The notes: generated from the sequence alone by a model not told the origin. Positions 1 to 8,914 are shown, counted from the first letter of the stretch. The stretch is DNA of 45,705 nucleotides from Liolophura sinensis (GCF_032854445.1 NW_027018294.1:1-45705); one strand, 5' to 3'. Translations and numbers: made by a program.

Positions 1-78
1 AAAAAACACAATGTACTAGATACAGTCTGCTGTAAAAAGTACAACTGATCACTGACCACATCTATAAGGCTCTAATAG
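1..78 (+). repeat. Partial monomer, 3' end only
   Basis: The window opens inside the A6 run near the end of a monomer and continues through the GTAC-TACAG hairpin into CTATAAGGCTCTAATAG, which directly precedes the first ATGCGG. It is the last ~78 bp of a unit whose upstream part is outside the window. The same junction, including the rare AAGGCTC, recurs just before 16065. Confidence 0.95.
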
Positions 79-1740
79 ATGCGGAATTGGGCCAGGCATC
101 GGCAGCTGTTAAAAAATTGCATATTTCCCTGGTTTCCATTGAGTAAGAGCCGTTGCCGGGCACGTGACTATGACATCAATGATCATTCAATTGTGGCTAC
201 AGCCAAAAGTAATGGTCGGAGAGCAACGCGGTTTGCACCATTCGATTTCTCGTGACAAAATACGTCGGATTAGCCTCTTACCAGCAGCACTGGAACGGTT
301 TTTCACTTTTTGCATTTTTGCCTGGTCTTTTTGTTAATTTGAAATCGGATACAATCTACTATGTACAATCGCGACTGGTCATGAATATATTCAACTTTTG
401 ACTATAAGTTATGTGCCCTTCTGTAGCCCAGAAGACGTCAAATCTTTGGGCTAAACCCATAAAACTCACCCAGCAATTGTCTTACTTCTAAGTCCAAGAC
501 AATCTCAATGTCTTTATCTACGTGTAGAAAAACCACACCATTTGTACATAAAAAACACAAGGTACTAGATACAGTCTGCTGTAAAAAGTACAACTGATTC
601 ACTGACCCACATCAATAAGGTTCTAAAAGATGCGGAATTGGCCCAGGCATCGGCAGCTGTTTAAAAAATTGCAAATTTCCCTGGTTTCCATGGAGTAAGA
701 GCCGTTGCTGGGCACGTGACTATGACATCAATGATCATTCAATTGTCGCTACAGCCAAAAGTATTGGTCGGAGAGCAACGCGGTTTGCACCATTCGATTT
801 CTCGTGACAAAATACGTCGGATTAGCCTCTTACCAGCAGCACTGGAACAGTTTTTTCCACTTTTGCATATTTGCCTGGTCTTTTTTGTTAATTGAAATCG
901 GATACACTGTACTATGCACAATCGCGACTGGTCGTTACTATATTCAACTTTTAACTATACGTTATGTGCCCTTCGGTAGCCCAGAAGACGTCAAATCTTT
1001 GGGCTAAGCCCATTTAACTCATCCAGCAATTGTCTTACTTTTAAGTCCAAGACAATCTCAATGTCTTTATCTACGTGTAGAAAAACCACACCATTCGTAC
1101 ATAAAAAACACACAATGTACTAGATACAGTCTGCTGTAAAAAGTACAACTGATCACTGACGCACATCAATAAGGTTCTAAAAGATGCGGAAATGGCCCAG
1201 GCATCGGCAGCTGTTTAAAAAATTGCAAATTTCCCTGGTTTCCATGGAGTAAGAGCCGTTGTGCTGGGCACGTGACTATGACATCAATGATCATTCAATT
1301 GTCGCTACAGCCAAAAGTATTGGTCGGGGAGCAACGCGGTTTGCACCATTCGATTTCTCGTCACAAAATACGTCGGATTAGCCTCTTACCAGCAGCACTG
1401 GAACAGTTTTTCCCCTTTTGCATTTTTGCCTAGGTCTTTTTGTTAATTTGAAATCGGATACAATCTACTATGTACAATCGGCGACTGGTCATTACTATAT
1501 TCAACTTTTGACTGTAAGTTATGTGCCCTTCTGTAGCCCAGAAGACGTCAAATCTTTGGGCTAAGGCCCATTTAATCTCACCCAGCAATTGTCTTACTTC
1601 TAAGTCCAAGACAATCTCAATGTCTTTATCTACGTGTAGAAAAACCACACCATTTGTACATAAAAAACACAAGGTACTAGATACAGTCTGCTGTAAAAAG
1701 TACAACTGATCACTGAACCACATCAATAAGGTTCTAAAAG

Positions 1741-2133
1741 ATGCGGAATTGGCCCAGGCATCGGCAGAGCTGTTTTAAAAAATTGCAAATTTTCCCTGGT
1801 TTCCATGGAGTAAGAGGGAGTAAGAGCCGTTGCTGGGCACGTGACTATGACATCAATGATCATTCAATTGTCGCTACAGCCAAAAGTATTGGTCGGAGAG
1901 CAACGCGGTTTGCACCATTCGATTTTCTCGTGACAAAATACGTCGGATTAGCCTCTTACCAGCAGCACTGGAACAGTTTTTCCACTTTTTGCATTTTTGC
2001 CTGGTGTTTTTTGTTAATTGAAATCGGATACACTGTACTATGCACAATCGCGACTGGTCGTTACTATATTCAACTTTTAACTATACGTTATGTGCCCTTC
2101 GGTAGCCCAGAAGACGTCAAATCTTTGGGCTAA
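1741..2133 (+). other. Longest frame (130 codons), indel artefact
   Basis: It begins at the ATG of a unit start and stays open through several local indels (extra bases in GGCAGAGCTG, the 10-bp duplication at 1807-1826, GATTTTCTCG, ACTTTTTGC, GTGTTTTTTG). Ordinary monomers close this frame at about 60 codons. The length therefore reflects disrupted sequence, not coding selection. Confidence 0.6.
1807..1826 (+). repeat. 10-bp tandem duplication inside one monomer
   Basis: GGAGTAAGAG occurs twice in a row (1807-1816 and 1817-1826), whereas other monomers have it once. Together with nearby 1-2 bp gains (GGCAGAGCTG, extra A and T in runs) it makes the unit 1741-2307 the longest in the window at 567 bp. 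It lies in the indel-rich left segment, so it may be a sequencing or assembly error; a whole 10-mer repeat is less typical of homopolymer miscalls and could be real slippage. Confidence 0.8.
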
Positions 2134-5100
2134 GCCCATTTAACTCATCCAGCAATTGTCTTACTTTTAAGTCCAAGACAATCTCAATGTCTTTATCTAC
2201 GTGTAGAAAAACCACACCATTCGTACATAAAAAAAACAATGTACTAGATACAGTCTGCTGTAAAAAGTACAACTGATCACTGACCCACATCAATAAGGTT
2301 CTAATAGATGCGGAATTGGGCCAGGCATCGGCAGCTGTTAAAAAATTGCATATTTTCCCTGGTTTCCATGGAGTAAGAGCCGTTGCTGGGCACGTGACTA
2401 TGACATCAATGATCATTCAATTGTCGCTACAGCCAAAAGTATTAGTCGGAGAGCAACGCAGTTTGCACCATTCGATTTCTCGTGACAAAATACGTCGGAT
2501 TAGCCTCTTACCAGCAGCACTGGAACAGTTTTTCCACTTTTGCATTTTTGCCTGGTCTTTTTGTTAATTTGAAATCGGATAACAATCTACTATGTACAAT
2601 CGCGACTGGTCATTACTATATTCAACTTTTGACTGTAAGTTATGTGCCCTTCTGTAGCCCAGAAGACGTCAAATCTTTGGGCTAAGCCCATTTAACTCAC
2701 CCAGCAATTGTCTTACTTCTAAGTCCAAGACAATCTCAATGTCTTTATCTACGTGTAGAAAAACCACACCTTTTTGTACATAAAAAACACAAGGTACTAG
2801 ATACAGTCTGCTGTAAAAAGTACAACTGATCACTGAACCACATCAATAAGGTTCTAAAAGATGCGGAATTGGCCCAGGCATCGGCAGCTGTTTAAAAAAT
2901 TGCAATTTCCCTGGTTTCCATGGAGTAAGAGCCGTTGCTGGGCACGTGACTATGACATCAATGATCATTCAATTGTCGCTACAGCCAAAAGTATTGGTCG
3001 GAGAGCAACGCGGTTTGCACCATTCGATTTCTCGTGACAAAATACGTCGGTTTAGCCTCTTACTAGCAGCACTGGAACAGTTTTTCCACTTTTGCATTTT
3101 TGCCTGGTCTTTTTGTTAATTGAAATCGGATACACTGTACTATGCACAATCGAGACTGGTCGTTACGATATTCAACTTTTAACTATACGTTATGTGCCCT
3201 TCGGTAGCCCAGAAGACGTCAAATCTTTGGGCTAAGCCCATTTAACTCATCCAGCAATTGTCTTACTTTTAAGTCCAAGACAATTTCAATGTCTTTATCT
3301 ACGTGTAGAAAAACCACACCATTCGTACATAAAAAACACAATGTACTAGATACAGTCTGCTGTAAAAAGTACAACTGATCACTGAACCACATTTATAAGG
3401 TTCTAATAGATGCGGAATTGGTCCAGGCATCGGCAGCTGTTTAAAAATATGCAAATTTCCCTGGTTTCCATGGAGTAAGAGCCGTTGCTGGGCACGTGAC
3501 TATGACATCAATGATCATTCAATTGTCGCTACAGCAAAAGTATTGGTCGGAGAGCAACGCGGTTTGCACCATTCGATTTCTCGTCACAAAATACGTCGGC
3601 TTAGCCTCTTTACCAGCAGCACTGGAACAGTTTTTCCACTTTTGCATTTTTGCCTGGTCTTTTTGTTAATTTGAAATCGGATACAATCTACTATGTACCA
3701 TCGCGACTGGTCATGGCTATATTCAACTTTTGACAATAAGTTATGTGCCCTTCTGTAGCGCAGAAGACGTCAAATCTTTGGGCTAAGCCCATTTAACTCA
3801 CCCAGCAATTGTCTTACTTCTAAGTCCAAGACAATCTCAATGTCTTTATCTACGTGTAGAAAAACCACACCTTTTGTACATAAAAAACACAAGGTACTAG
3901 ATACAGTCTGCTGTAAAAAGTACAACTGATCACTGAACCACATCAATAAGGTTCTAAAAGATGCGGAATTGGCCCAGGCATCGGCAGCTGTTTTAAAAAA
4001 TTGCAAATTTCCCTGGTTTCCATGGAGTAAGAGCCGTTGCTGGGCACGTGACTATGACATCAATGATCATTCAATTGTCGCTACAGCCAAAAGTATTGGT
4101 CGGAGAGCAACGCGGTTTGCACCATTCGATTTCTCGTGACAAAATACGTCGGATTAGCCTCTTACTAGCAGCACTGGAACAGTTTTTTCCACTTTTGCAT
4201 TTTTGCCTGGTCTTTTTGTTAATTGAAATCGGATACACTGTACTATGCACAATCGAGACTGGTCGTTACGATATTCAACTTTTAACTATACGTTATGTGC
4301 CCTTCGGTAGCCCAGAAGACGTCAAATCTTTGGGCTAAGCCCATTTAACTCATCCAGCAATTGTCTTACTTTTAAGTCCAAGACAATTTCAATGTCTTTA
4401 TCTACGTGTAGAAAAACCACACCATTCGTACATAAAAAACACAATGTACTAGATACAGTCTGCTGTAAAAAGTACAACTGATCACTGAACCACATTTATA
4501 AGGTTCTAATAGATGCGGAATTGGTCCAGGCATCGGCAGCTGTTTAAAAAATTGCAAATTTCCCTGGTTTCCATGGAGTAAGAGCCGTTGCTGGGCACGT
4601 GACTATGACATCAATGATCATTCAATTGTCGCTACAGCCAAAAGTATTGGTCGGAGAGCAACGCGGTTTGCACCATTCGATTTCTCGTCACAAAATACGT
4701 CGGATTAGCCTCTTACCAGCAGCACTGGAACAGTTTTTCCACTTTTGCATTTTTGCCTGGTCTTTTTGTTAATTTGAAATCGGATACAATCTACTATGTA
4801 CCATCGCGACTGGTCATGGCTATATTCAACTTTTGACTATAAGTTATGTGCCCTTCTGTAGCGCAGAAGACGTCAAATCTTTGGGCTAAACCCATTTAAC
4901 TCACCCAGCAATTGTCTTACTTCTAAGTCCAAGACAATCTCAATGTCTTTATCTACGTGTAGAAAAACCACACCATTTGTACATAAAAAACACAAGGTAC
5001 TAGATACAGTCTGCTGTAAAAAGTACAACTGATCACTGACCCACATCAATAAGGTTCTAAAAGATGCGGAATTGGCCCAGGCATCGGCAGCTGTTTAAAA

Positions 5101-5146
5101 AATTGCAAATTTCCCTGGTTTCCATGGAGTAAGAGCCGTTGCTGGG

Positions 5147-5173
5147 CACGTGACTATGACATCAATGATCATT
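5147..5173. other. CACGTG and AATGATCATT palindromes
   Basis: CACGTG (5147-5152), the E-box core bound by many bHLH proteins, is followed 11 bp later by the perfect 10-bp palindrome AATGATCATT (5164-5173). Both occur in nearly every monomer. The second is altered to AATGGTCATT in the hexamer B2 units (24871, 28174, 31477, 34780) and to AATAATCATT near 12867 and 41480. Protein binding is not shown; a CACGTG every 550 bp could be a chance fixed motif. Confidence 0.6.
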
Positions 5174-5408
5174 CAATTGTCGCTACAGCCAAAAGTATTG
5201 GTCGGAGAGCAACGCGGTTTGCACCATTCGATTTCTCGTGACAAAATACGTCGGATTAGCCTCTTACCAGCAGCACTGGAACAGTTTTTCCACTTTTGCA
5301 TATTTGCCTGGTCTTTTTGTTAATTGAAATCGGATACACTGTACTATGCACAATCGCGACTGGTCGTTACTATATTCAACTTTTAACTATACGTTATGTG
5401 CCCTTCGG

Positions 5409-5438
5409 TAGCCCAGAAGACGTCAAATCTTTGGGCTA
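5409..5438 (+). other. Conserved 30-nt hairpin in each monomer (reference copy)
   Basis: Arms TAGCCCA and TGGGCTA pair over 7 bp. Inside them, after one unpaired G, AAGA pairs with TCTT, leaving a 7-nt loop CGTCAAA: an 11-bp stem with one bulge. It is present in nearly every monomer. In the B2 subfamily the left arm is TAGCGCA (around 3757, 4859, 19712 and the hexamer B2 units), which breaks one G-C pair without compensation. Function is unknown; it could form as a cruciform or in a transcript. Confidence 0.8.
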
Positions 5439-5444
5439 AGCCCA
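5432..5444. other. 13-nt palindrome overlapping the hairpin arm
   Basis: TGGGCT and AGCCCA are exact inverted repeats around a single central A. The left half is the same TGGGCTA that forms the right arm of the 30-nt hairpin, so the two structures exclude each other. A few B copies read AAACCC, which weakens this palindrome. The competing fold is seen in the sequence; any switch-like role is speculation. Confidence 0.72.
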
Positions 5445-5481
5445 TTTAACTCATCCAGCAATTGTCTTACTTTTAAGTCCA

Positions 5482-5498
5482 AGACAATCTCAATGTCT
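5482..5498. other. Short inverted repeat AGACA...TGTCT
   Basis: AGACA and TGTCT are separated by 7 nt (ATCTCAA). It is a weak 5-bp dyad found in all families. A2 units have ATTTCAA and some right-side A units ATGTCAA in the spacer, so variation falls in the loop and leaves the arms intact. The stem is short and may be fortuitous. Confidence 0.45.
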
Positions 5499-5512
5499 TT
5501 ATCTACGTGTAG

Positions 5513-5572
5513 AAAAACCACACCATTCGTACATAAAAAACACAATGTACTAGATACAGTCTGCTGTAAAAA
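5513..5572. other. Phased A-tracts, predicted bent segment
   Basis: Runs of five or six A start at 5513, 5535 and 5568, spaced 22 and 33 bp, close to two and three helical turns. A-tracts in phase with the helix are known to curve DNA, and curvature is common in satellites. The pattern repeats in every monomer near its end. A curvature calculation has not been run. Confidence 0.5.
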
Positions 5573-5576
5573 GTAC
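5547..5576 (+). other. Second conserved hairpin (GTAC / TACAG-CTGTA)
   Basis: TACAG and CTGTA form a 5-bp stem around the loop TCTG. Flanking GTAC sequences on both sides can add a 4-bp outer stem across a symmetric 4x4 internal loop (TAGA opposite AAAA). The element spans 30 nt and sits just before the unit boundary. It is strongly conserved; a few right-side copies have single changes (GTAAAAGTAC near 36388, AAAGAACAAC near 45186). Confidence 0.7.
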
Positions 5577-5613
5577 AACTGATCACTGACGCACATCAAT
5601 AAGGTTCTAAAAG

Positions 5614-6164
5614 ATGCGGAAATGGCCCAGGCATCGGCAGCTGTTTAAAAAATTGCAAATTTCCCTGGTTTCCATGGAGTAAGAGCCGTTGCTGGGCACG
5701 TGACTATGACATCAATGATCATTCAATTGTCGCTACAGCCAAAAGTATTGGTCGGAGAGCAACGCGGTTTGCACCATTCGATTTCTCGTCACAAAATACG
5801 TCGGATTAGCCTCTTACCAGCAGCACTGGAACAGTTTTTCCACTTTTGCATTTTTGCCTGGTCTTTTTGTTAATTTGAAATCGGATACAATCTACTATGT
5901 ACAATCGCGACTGGTCATTACTATATTCAACTTTTGACTGTAAGTTATGTGCCCTTCTGTAGCCCAGAAGACGTCAAATCTTTGGGCTAAGCCCATTTAA
6001 CTCACCCAGCAATTGTCTTACTTCTAAGTCCAAGACAATCTCAATGTCTTTATCTACGTGTAGAAAAACCACACCATTTGTACATAAAAAACACAAGGTA
6101 CTAGATACAGTCTGCTGTAAAAAGTACAACTGATCACTGAACCACATCAATAAGGTTCTAAAAG
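5614..6164 (+). repeat. Reference type B monomer (551 bp)
   Basis: The B counterpart of the preceding A unit. Its first half is like A except for GCGGAAATGGCC in the head and CTCGTCACAAAA where the preceding A unit has CTCGTGACAAAA. The last ~300 bp carries the B diagnostics TTAATTTGAAA (one extra T), CAATCTACTATGTA, CATTACTATATTC, TTTTGACTGTAAG, CTTCTGTAG, CACCCAGC and CTTCTAAG. The extra T explains why unit spacing alternates 550 and 551. This B1 subfamily is preceded by GACGCACATC and recurs at 1184, 7264, 17164, 22668, 23770 and, slightly altered, 44678. Confidence 0.92.
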
Positions 6165-6523
6165 ATGCGGAATTGGCCAAGGCATCGGCAGCTGTTTAAA
6201 AAATTGCAAATTTCCCTGGTTTCCATGGAGTAAGAGCCGTTGCTGGGCACGTGACTATGACATCAATGATCATTCAATTGTCGCTACAGCCAAAAGTATT
6301 GGTCGGAGAGCAACGCGGTTTGCACCATTCGATTTCTCGTGACAAAATACGTCGGATTAGCCTCTGACCAGCAGCACTGGAACAGTTTTTCCACTTTTGC
6401 ATTTTTGCCTGGTGTTTTTGTTAATTGAAATCGGATACACTGTACTATGCACAATCGCGACTGGTCGTTACTATATTCAACTTTTAACTATACGTTATGT
6501 GCCCTTCGGTAGCCCAGAAGACG

Positions 6524-6799
6524 TCAAATCTTTGGGCTAAGCCCATTTAACTCATCCAGCAATTGTCTTACTTTTAAGTCCAAGACAATCTCAATGTCTT
6601 TATCTACGTGTAGAAAAACCACACCATTCGTACATAAAAAAAACAATGTACTAGATACAGTCTGCTGTAAAAAGTACAACTGATCACTGACCCACATCAA
6701 TAAGGTTCTAATAGATGCGGAATTGGGCCAGGCATCGGCAGCTGTTAAAAAATTGCATATTTCCCTGGTTTCCATGGAGTAAGAGCCGTTGCTGGGCAC
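6524..6799 (-). other. Recurrent 91-codon open frame in satellite, not called a gene
   Basis: A minus-strand frame of 91 codons spans the end of one monomer and the start of the next; the same frame is open at 12575-12850, 18074-18349 and 43938-44213, and in shorter form at 3770-4006, 5974-6180 and 7624-7830. I recognise no domain. It opens or closes with unit-specific substitutions and indels, and no promoter or polyadenylation context is evident. Recurrence is expected because the DNA is repeated, so coding is unlikely. Confidence 0.3.
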
Positions 6800-7263
6800 G
6801 TGACTATGACATCAATGATCATTCAATTGTCGCTACAGCCAAAAGTATTAGTCGGAGAGCAACGCAGTTTGCACCATTCGATTTCTCGTGACAAAATACG
6901 TCGGATTAGCCTCTTACCAGCAGCACTGGAACAGTTTTTCCACTTTTGCATTTTTGCCTGGTCTTTTTGTTAATTGAAATCGGATACACTGTACTATGCA
7001 CAATCGCGACTGGTCGTTACTATATTCAACTTTTAACTATACGTTATGTGCCCTTCGGTAGCCCAGAAGACGTCAAATCTTTGGGCTAAGCCCATTTAAC
7101 TCATCCAGCAATTGTCTTACTTTTAAGTCCAAGACAATCTCAATGTCTTTATCTACGTGTAGAAAAACCACACCATTCGTACATAAAAAACACAATGTAC
7201 TAGATACAGTCTGCTGTAAAAAGTACAACTGATCACTGACGCACATCAATAAGGTTCTAAAAG
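6715..7263 (+). repeat. Recombinant monomer: B-family head, A-family tail
   Basis: The head carries TATTAGTCGG and AACGCAG, as in the units at 2308 and 18265, both of which have B tails. Here the tail is type A (TTAATTGAAA, CACTGTACTATGCAC, CATCCAGC). The switch must lie in sequence shared by both parents, about 6888-6975. The unit leads into a B1 monomer, as the A unit at 5064 does, so it looks like a direct crossover product and ends the regular B/A alternation of block I. Confidence 0.82.
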
Positions 7264-8364
7264 ATGCGGAAATGGCCCAGGCATCGGCAGCTGTTTAAAA
7301 AATTGCAAATTTCCCTGGTTTCCATGGAGTAAGAGCCGTTGCTGGGCACGTGACTATGACATCAATGATCATTCAATTGTCGCTACAGCCAAAAGTATTG
7401 GTCGGAGAGCAACGCGGTTTGCACCATTCGATTTCTCGTCACAAAATACGTCGGATTAGCCTCTTACCAGCAGCACTGGAACAGTTTTTCCACTTTTGCA
7501 TTTTTGCCTGGTCTTTTTGTTAATTTGAAATCGGATACAATCTACTATGTACAATCGCGACTGGTCATTACTATATTCAACTTTTGACTGTAAGTTATGT
7601 GCCCTTCTGTAGCCCAGAAGACGTCAAATCTTTGGGCTAAGCCCATTTAACTCACCCAGCAATTGTCTTACTTCTAAGTCCACGACAATCTCAATGTCTT
7701 TATCTACGTGTAGAAAAACCACACCATTTGTACATAAAAAACACAATGTACTAGATACAGTCTGCTGTAAAAAGTACAACTGATCACTGAACCACATCAA
7801 TAAGGTTCTAAAAGATGCGGAATTGGCCAAGGCATCGGCAGCTGTTTAAAAAATTGCAAATTTCCCTGGTTTCCATGGAGTAAGAGCCGTTGCTGGGCAC
7901 GTGACTATGACATCAATGATCATTCAATTGTCGCTACAGCCAAAAGTATTGGTCGGAGAGCAACGCGGTTTGCACCATTCGATTTCTCGTGACAAAATAC
8001 GTCGGATTAGCCTCTTACTAGCAGCACTGGAACAGTTTTTCCACTTTTGCATTTTTGCCTGGTCTTTTTGTTAATTGAAATCGGATACACTGTACTATGC
8101 ACAATCGAGACTGGTCGTTACGATATTCAACTTTTAACTATACGTTATGTGCCCTTCGGTAGCCCAGAAGACGTCAAATCTTTGGGCTAAGCCCATTTAA
8201 CTCATCCAGCAATTGTCTTACTTTTAAGTCCAAGACAATCTCAATGTCTTTATCTACGTGTAGAAAAACCACACCATTCGTACATAAAAAACACAATGTA
8301 CTAGATACAGTCTGCTGTAAAAAGTACAACTGATCACTGAACCACATTTATAAGGTTCTAATAG

Positions 8365-8914
8365 ATGCGGAATTGGGCCAGGCATCGGCAGCTGTTTAAA
8401 AAATTGCAAATTTCCCTGGTTTCCATGGAGTAAGAGCCGTTGCTGGGCACGTGACTATGACATCAATGATCATTCAATTGTCGCTACAGCCAAAAGTATT
8501 GGTCGGAGAGCAACGCGGTTTGCACCATTCGATTTCTCGTCACAAAATACGTCGGATTAGCCTCTTACCAGCAGCACTGGAACAGTTTTTCCACTTTTGC
8601 ATTTTTGCCTGGTGTTTTTGTTAATTGAAATCGGATACACTGTACTATGCACAATCGCGACTGGTCGTTACTATATTCAACTTTTAACTATACGTTATGT
8701 GCCCTTCGGTAGCCCAGAAGACGTCAAATCTTTGGGCTAAGCCCATTTAACTCATCCAGCAATTGTCTTACTTTTCAGTCCAAGACAATCTCAATGTCTT
8801 TATCTACGTGTAGAAAAACCACACCATTTGTACATAAAAAACACAAGGTACTAGATACAGTCTGCTGTAAAAAGTACAACTGATCACTGACCCACATCAA
8901 TAAGGTTCTTAAAG
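8365..8914 (+). repeat. Recombinant monomer: B2 head, A tail
   Basis: The junction and head have ACATTTATAAGG and AATTGGGCCAGG, typical of the B2 subfamily (compare 21567 and 24871), but the rest has GGTGTTTTT, TTAATTGAAA, CGGTAG, CATCCAGC and CTTTTCAGTCC, all type A. The switch lies before about 8612. The unit at 41380 is a second, independent-looking B2-head/A-tail hybrid. Confidence 0.75.

Larger units (their letters stand above)
1..4200. other. Indel-rich segment, left end
   Basis: Relative to the matching monomers at 16065-20465 there are many 1-2 bp indels: a missing base in GACCACATC (~39), GATTCACTG (~594), TTTTTTGTT (~885), GTTGTGCTGG (~1260), CCTAGGTC (~1431), CGGCGACTGG (~1490), AAGGCCCATTTAATC (~1565), ATTTTCCC (~2350), GATAACAATC (~2580), ACAGCAAAAG (~3532), CTCTTTACC (~3607). 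Most hit homopolymers or duplicate a base, the usual pattern of long-read error. Family assignment survives; frames and exact lengths do not. Confidence 0.75.
5064..5613 (+). repeat. Reference type A monomer (550 bp)
   Basis: A clean A copy used here for anatomy. In order: ATGCGGAATTGG head; CCATGG (5122-5127); CACGTG (5147-5152); AATGATCATT (5164-5173); a CpG-rich stretch with GCAACGCGG; T-rich stretch 5285-5318; the A-diagnostic TTAATTGAAA and CACTGTACTATGCAC; the 30-nt hairpin (5409-5438); A-diagnostic CATCCAGC and CTTTTAAG; A-tract region and second hairpin (5547-5576). Hand-counted GC over 5101-5520 is 175 of 420, about 42%. It carries TGCATATTTGCC, shared with the units at 630, 16614, 22118 and 23219, which marks an A1 subfamily. 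Confidence 0.93.
79..6714 (+). repeat. Block I: alternating B/A dimers
   Basis: Twelve monomers with tail types B A B A B A B A B A B A, giving ~1.1-kb dimers. The first nine correspond one to one with the monomers from 16065 to 21016, sharing private variants: CCATTGAGTAAG and GCCGGGCACG in the first unit, GTCGGGGAGC in the third, TATTAGTCGG with AACGCAG in the fifth, GTCGGTTTAG in the sixth, CGTCGGCTTAG in the seventh. Unit spacing from 630 to 2861 is irregular (554, 557, 567, 553) because of many small indels not present in the second copy. Confidence 0.88.
5300..8010 (+). repeat. Trimer-scale duplication, offset 1650 bp
   Basis: The tail of the A unit at 5064, the whole B1 unit at 5614 and the head of the unit at 6165 reappear as the tail of the unit at 6715, the unit at 7264 and the head of the unit at 7815. 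Both offsets are exactly 1650 bp (5614 to 7264, 6165 to 7815), three monomers. Shared rare markers are GACGCACATC with GGAAATGGCC, and AATTGGCCAAGG, which I see only at 6165 and 7815. The second copy has a private AGTCCACGAC near 7678. Confidence 0.82.

Noticed and set aside
1741-2133. 130-codon forward open frame as a gene
   Set aside because: It exists only because of several local indels, including a 10-bp duplication, in an error-prone part of the array; the equivalent frame closes early in ordinary monomers.
5531-5541. Polyadenylation signal or telomere-like motif in ACATAAAAAACAC
   Set aside because: No AATAAA hexamer is present and there is no TTAGG or TTAGGG-type series; it is an A-run in the satellite.
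5064-5613. Internal half-monomer periodicity, from CAATTGTC occurring twice about 287 bp apart
   Set aside because: Only the octamer matches; flanking bases do not align, so there is no evidence that the 550-bp unit arose from a shorter repeat.
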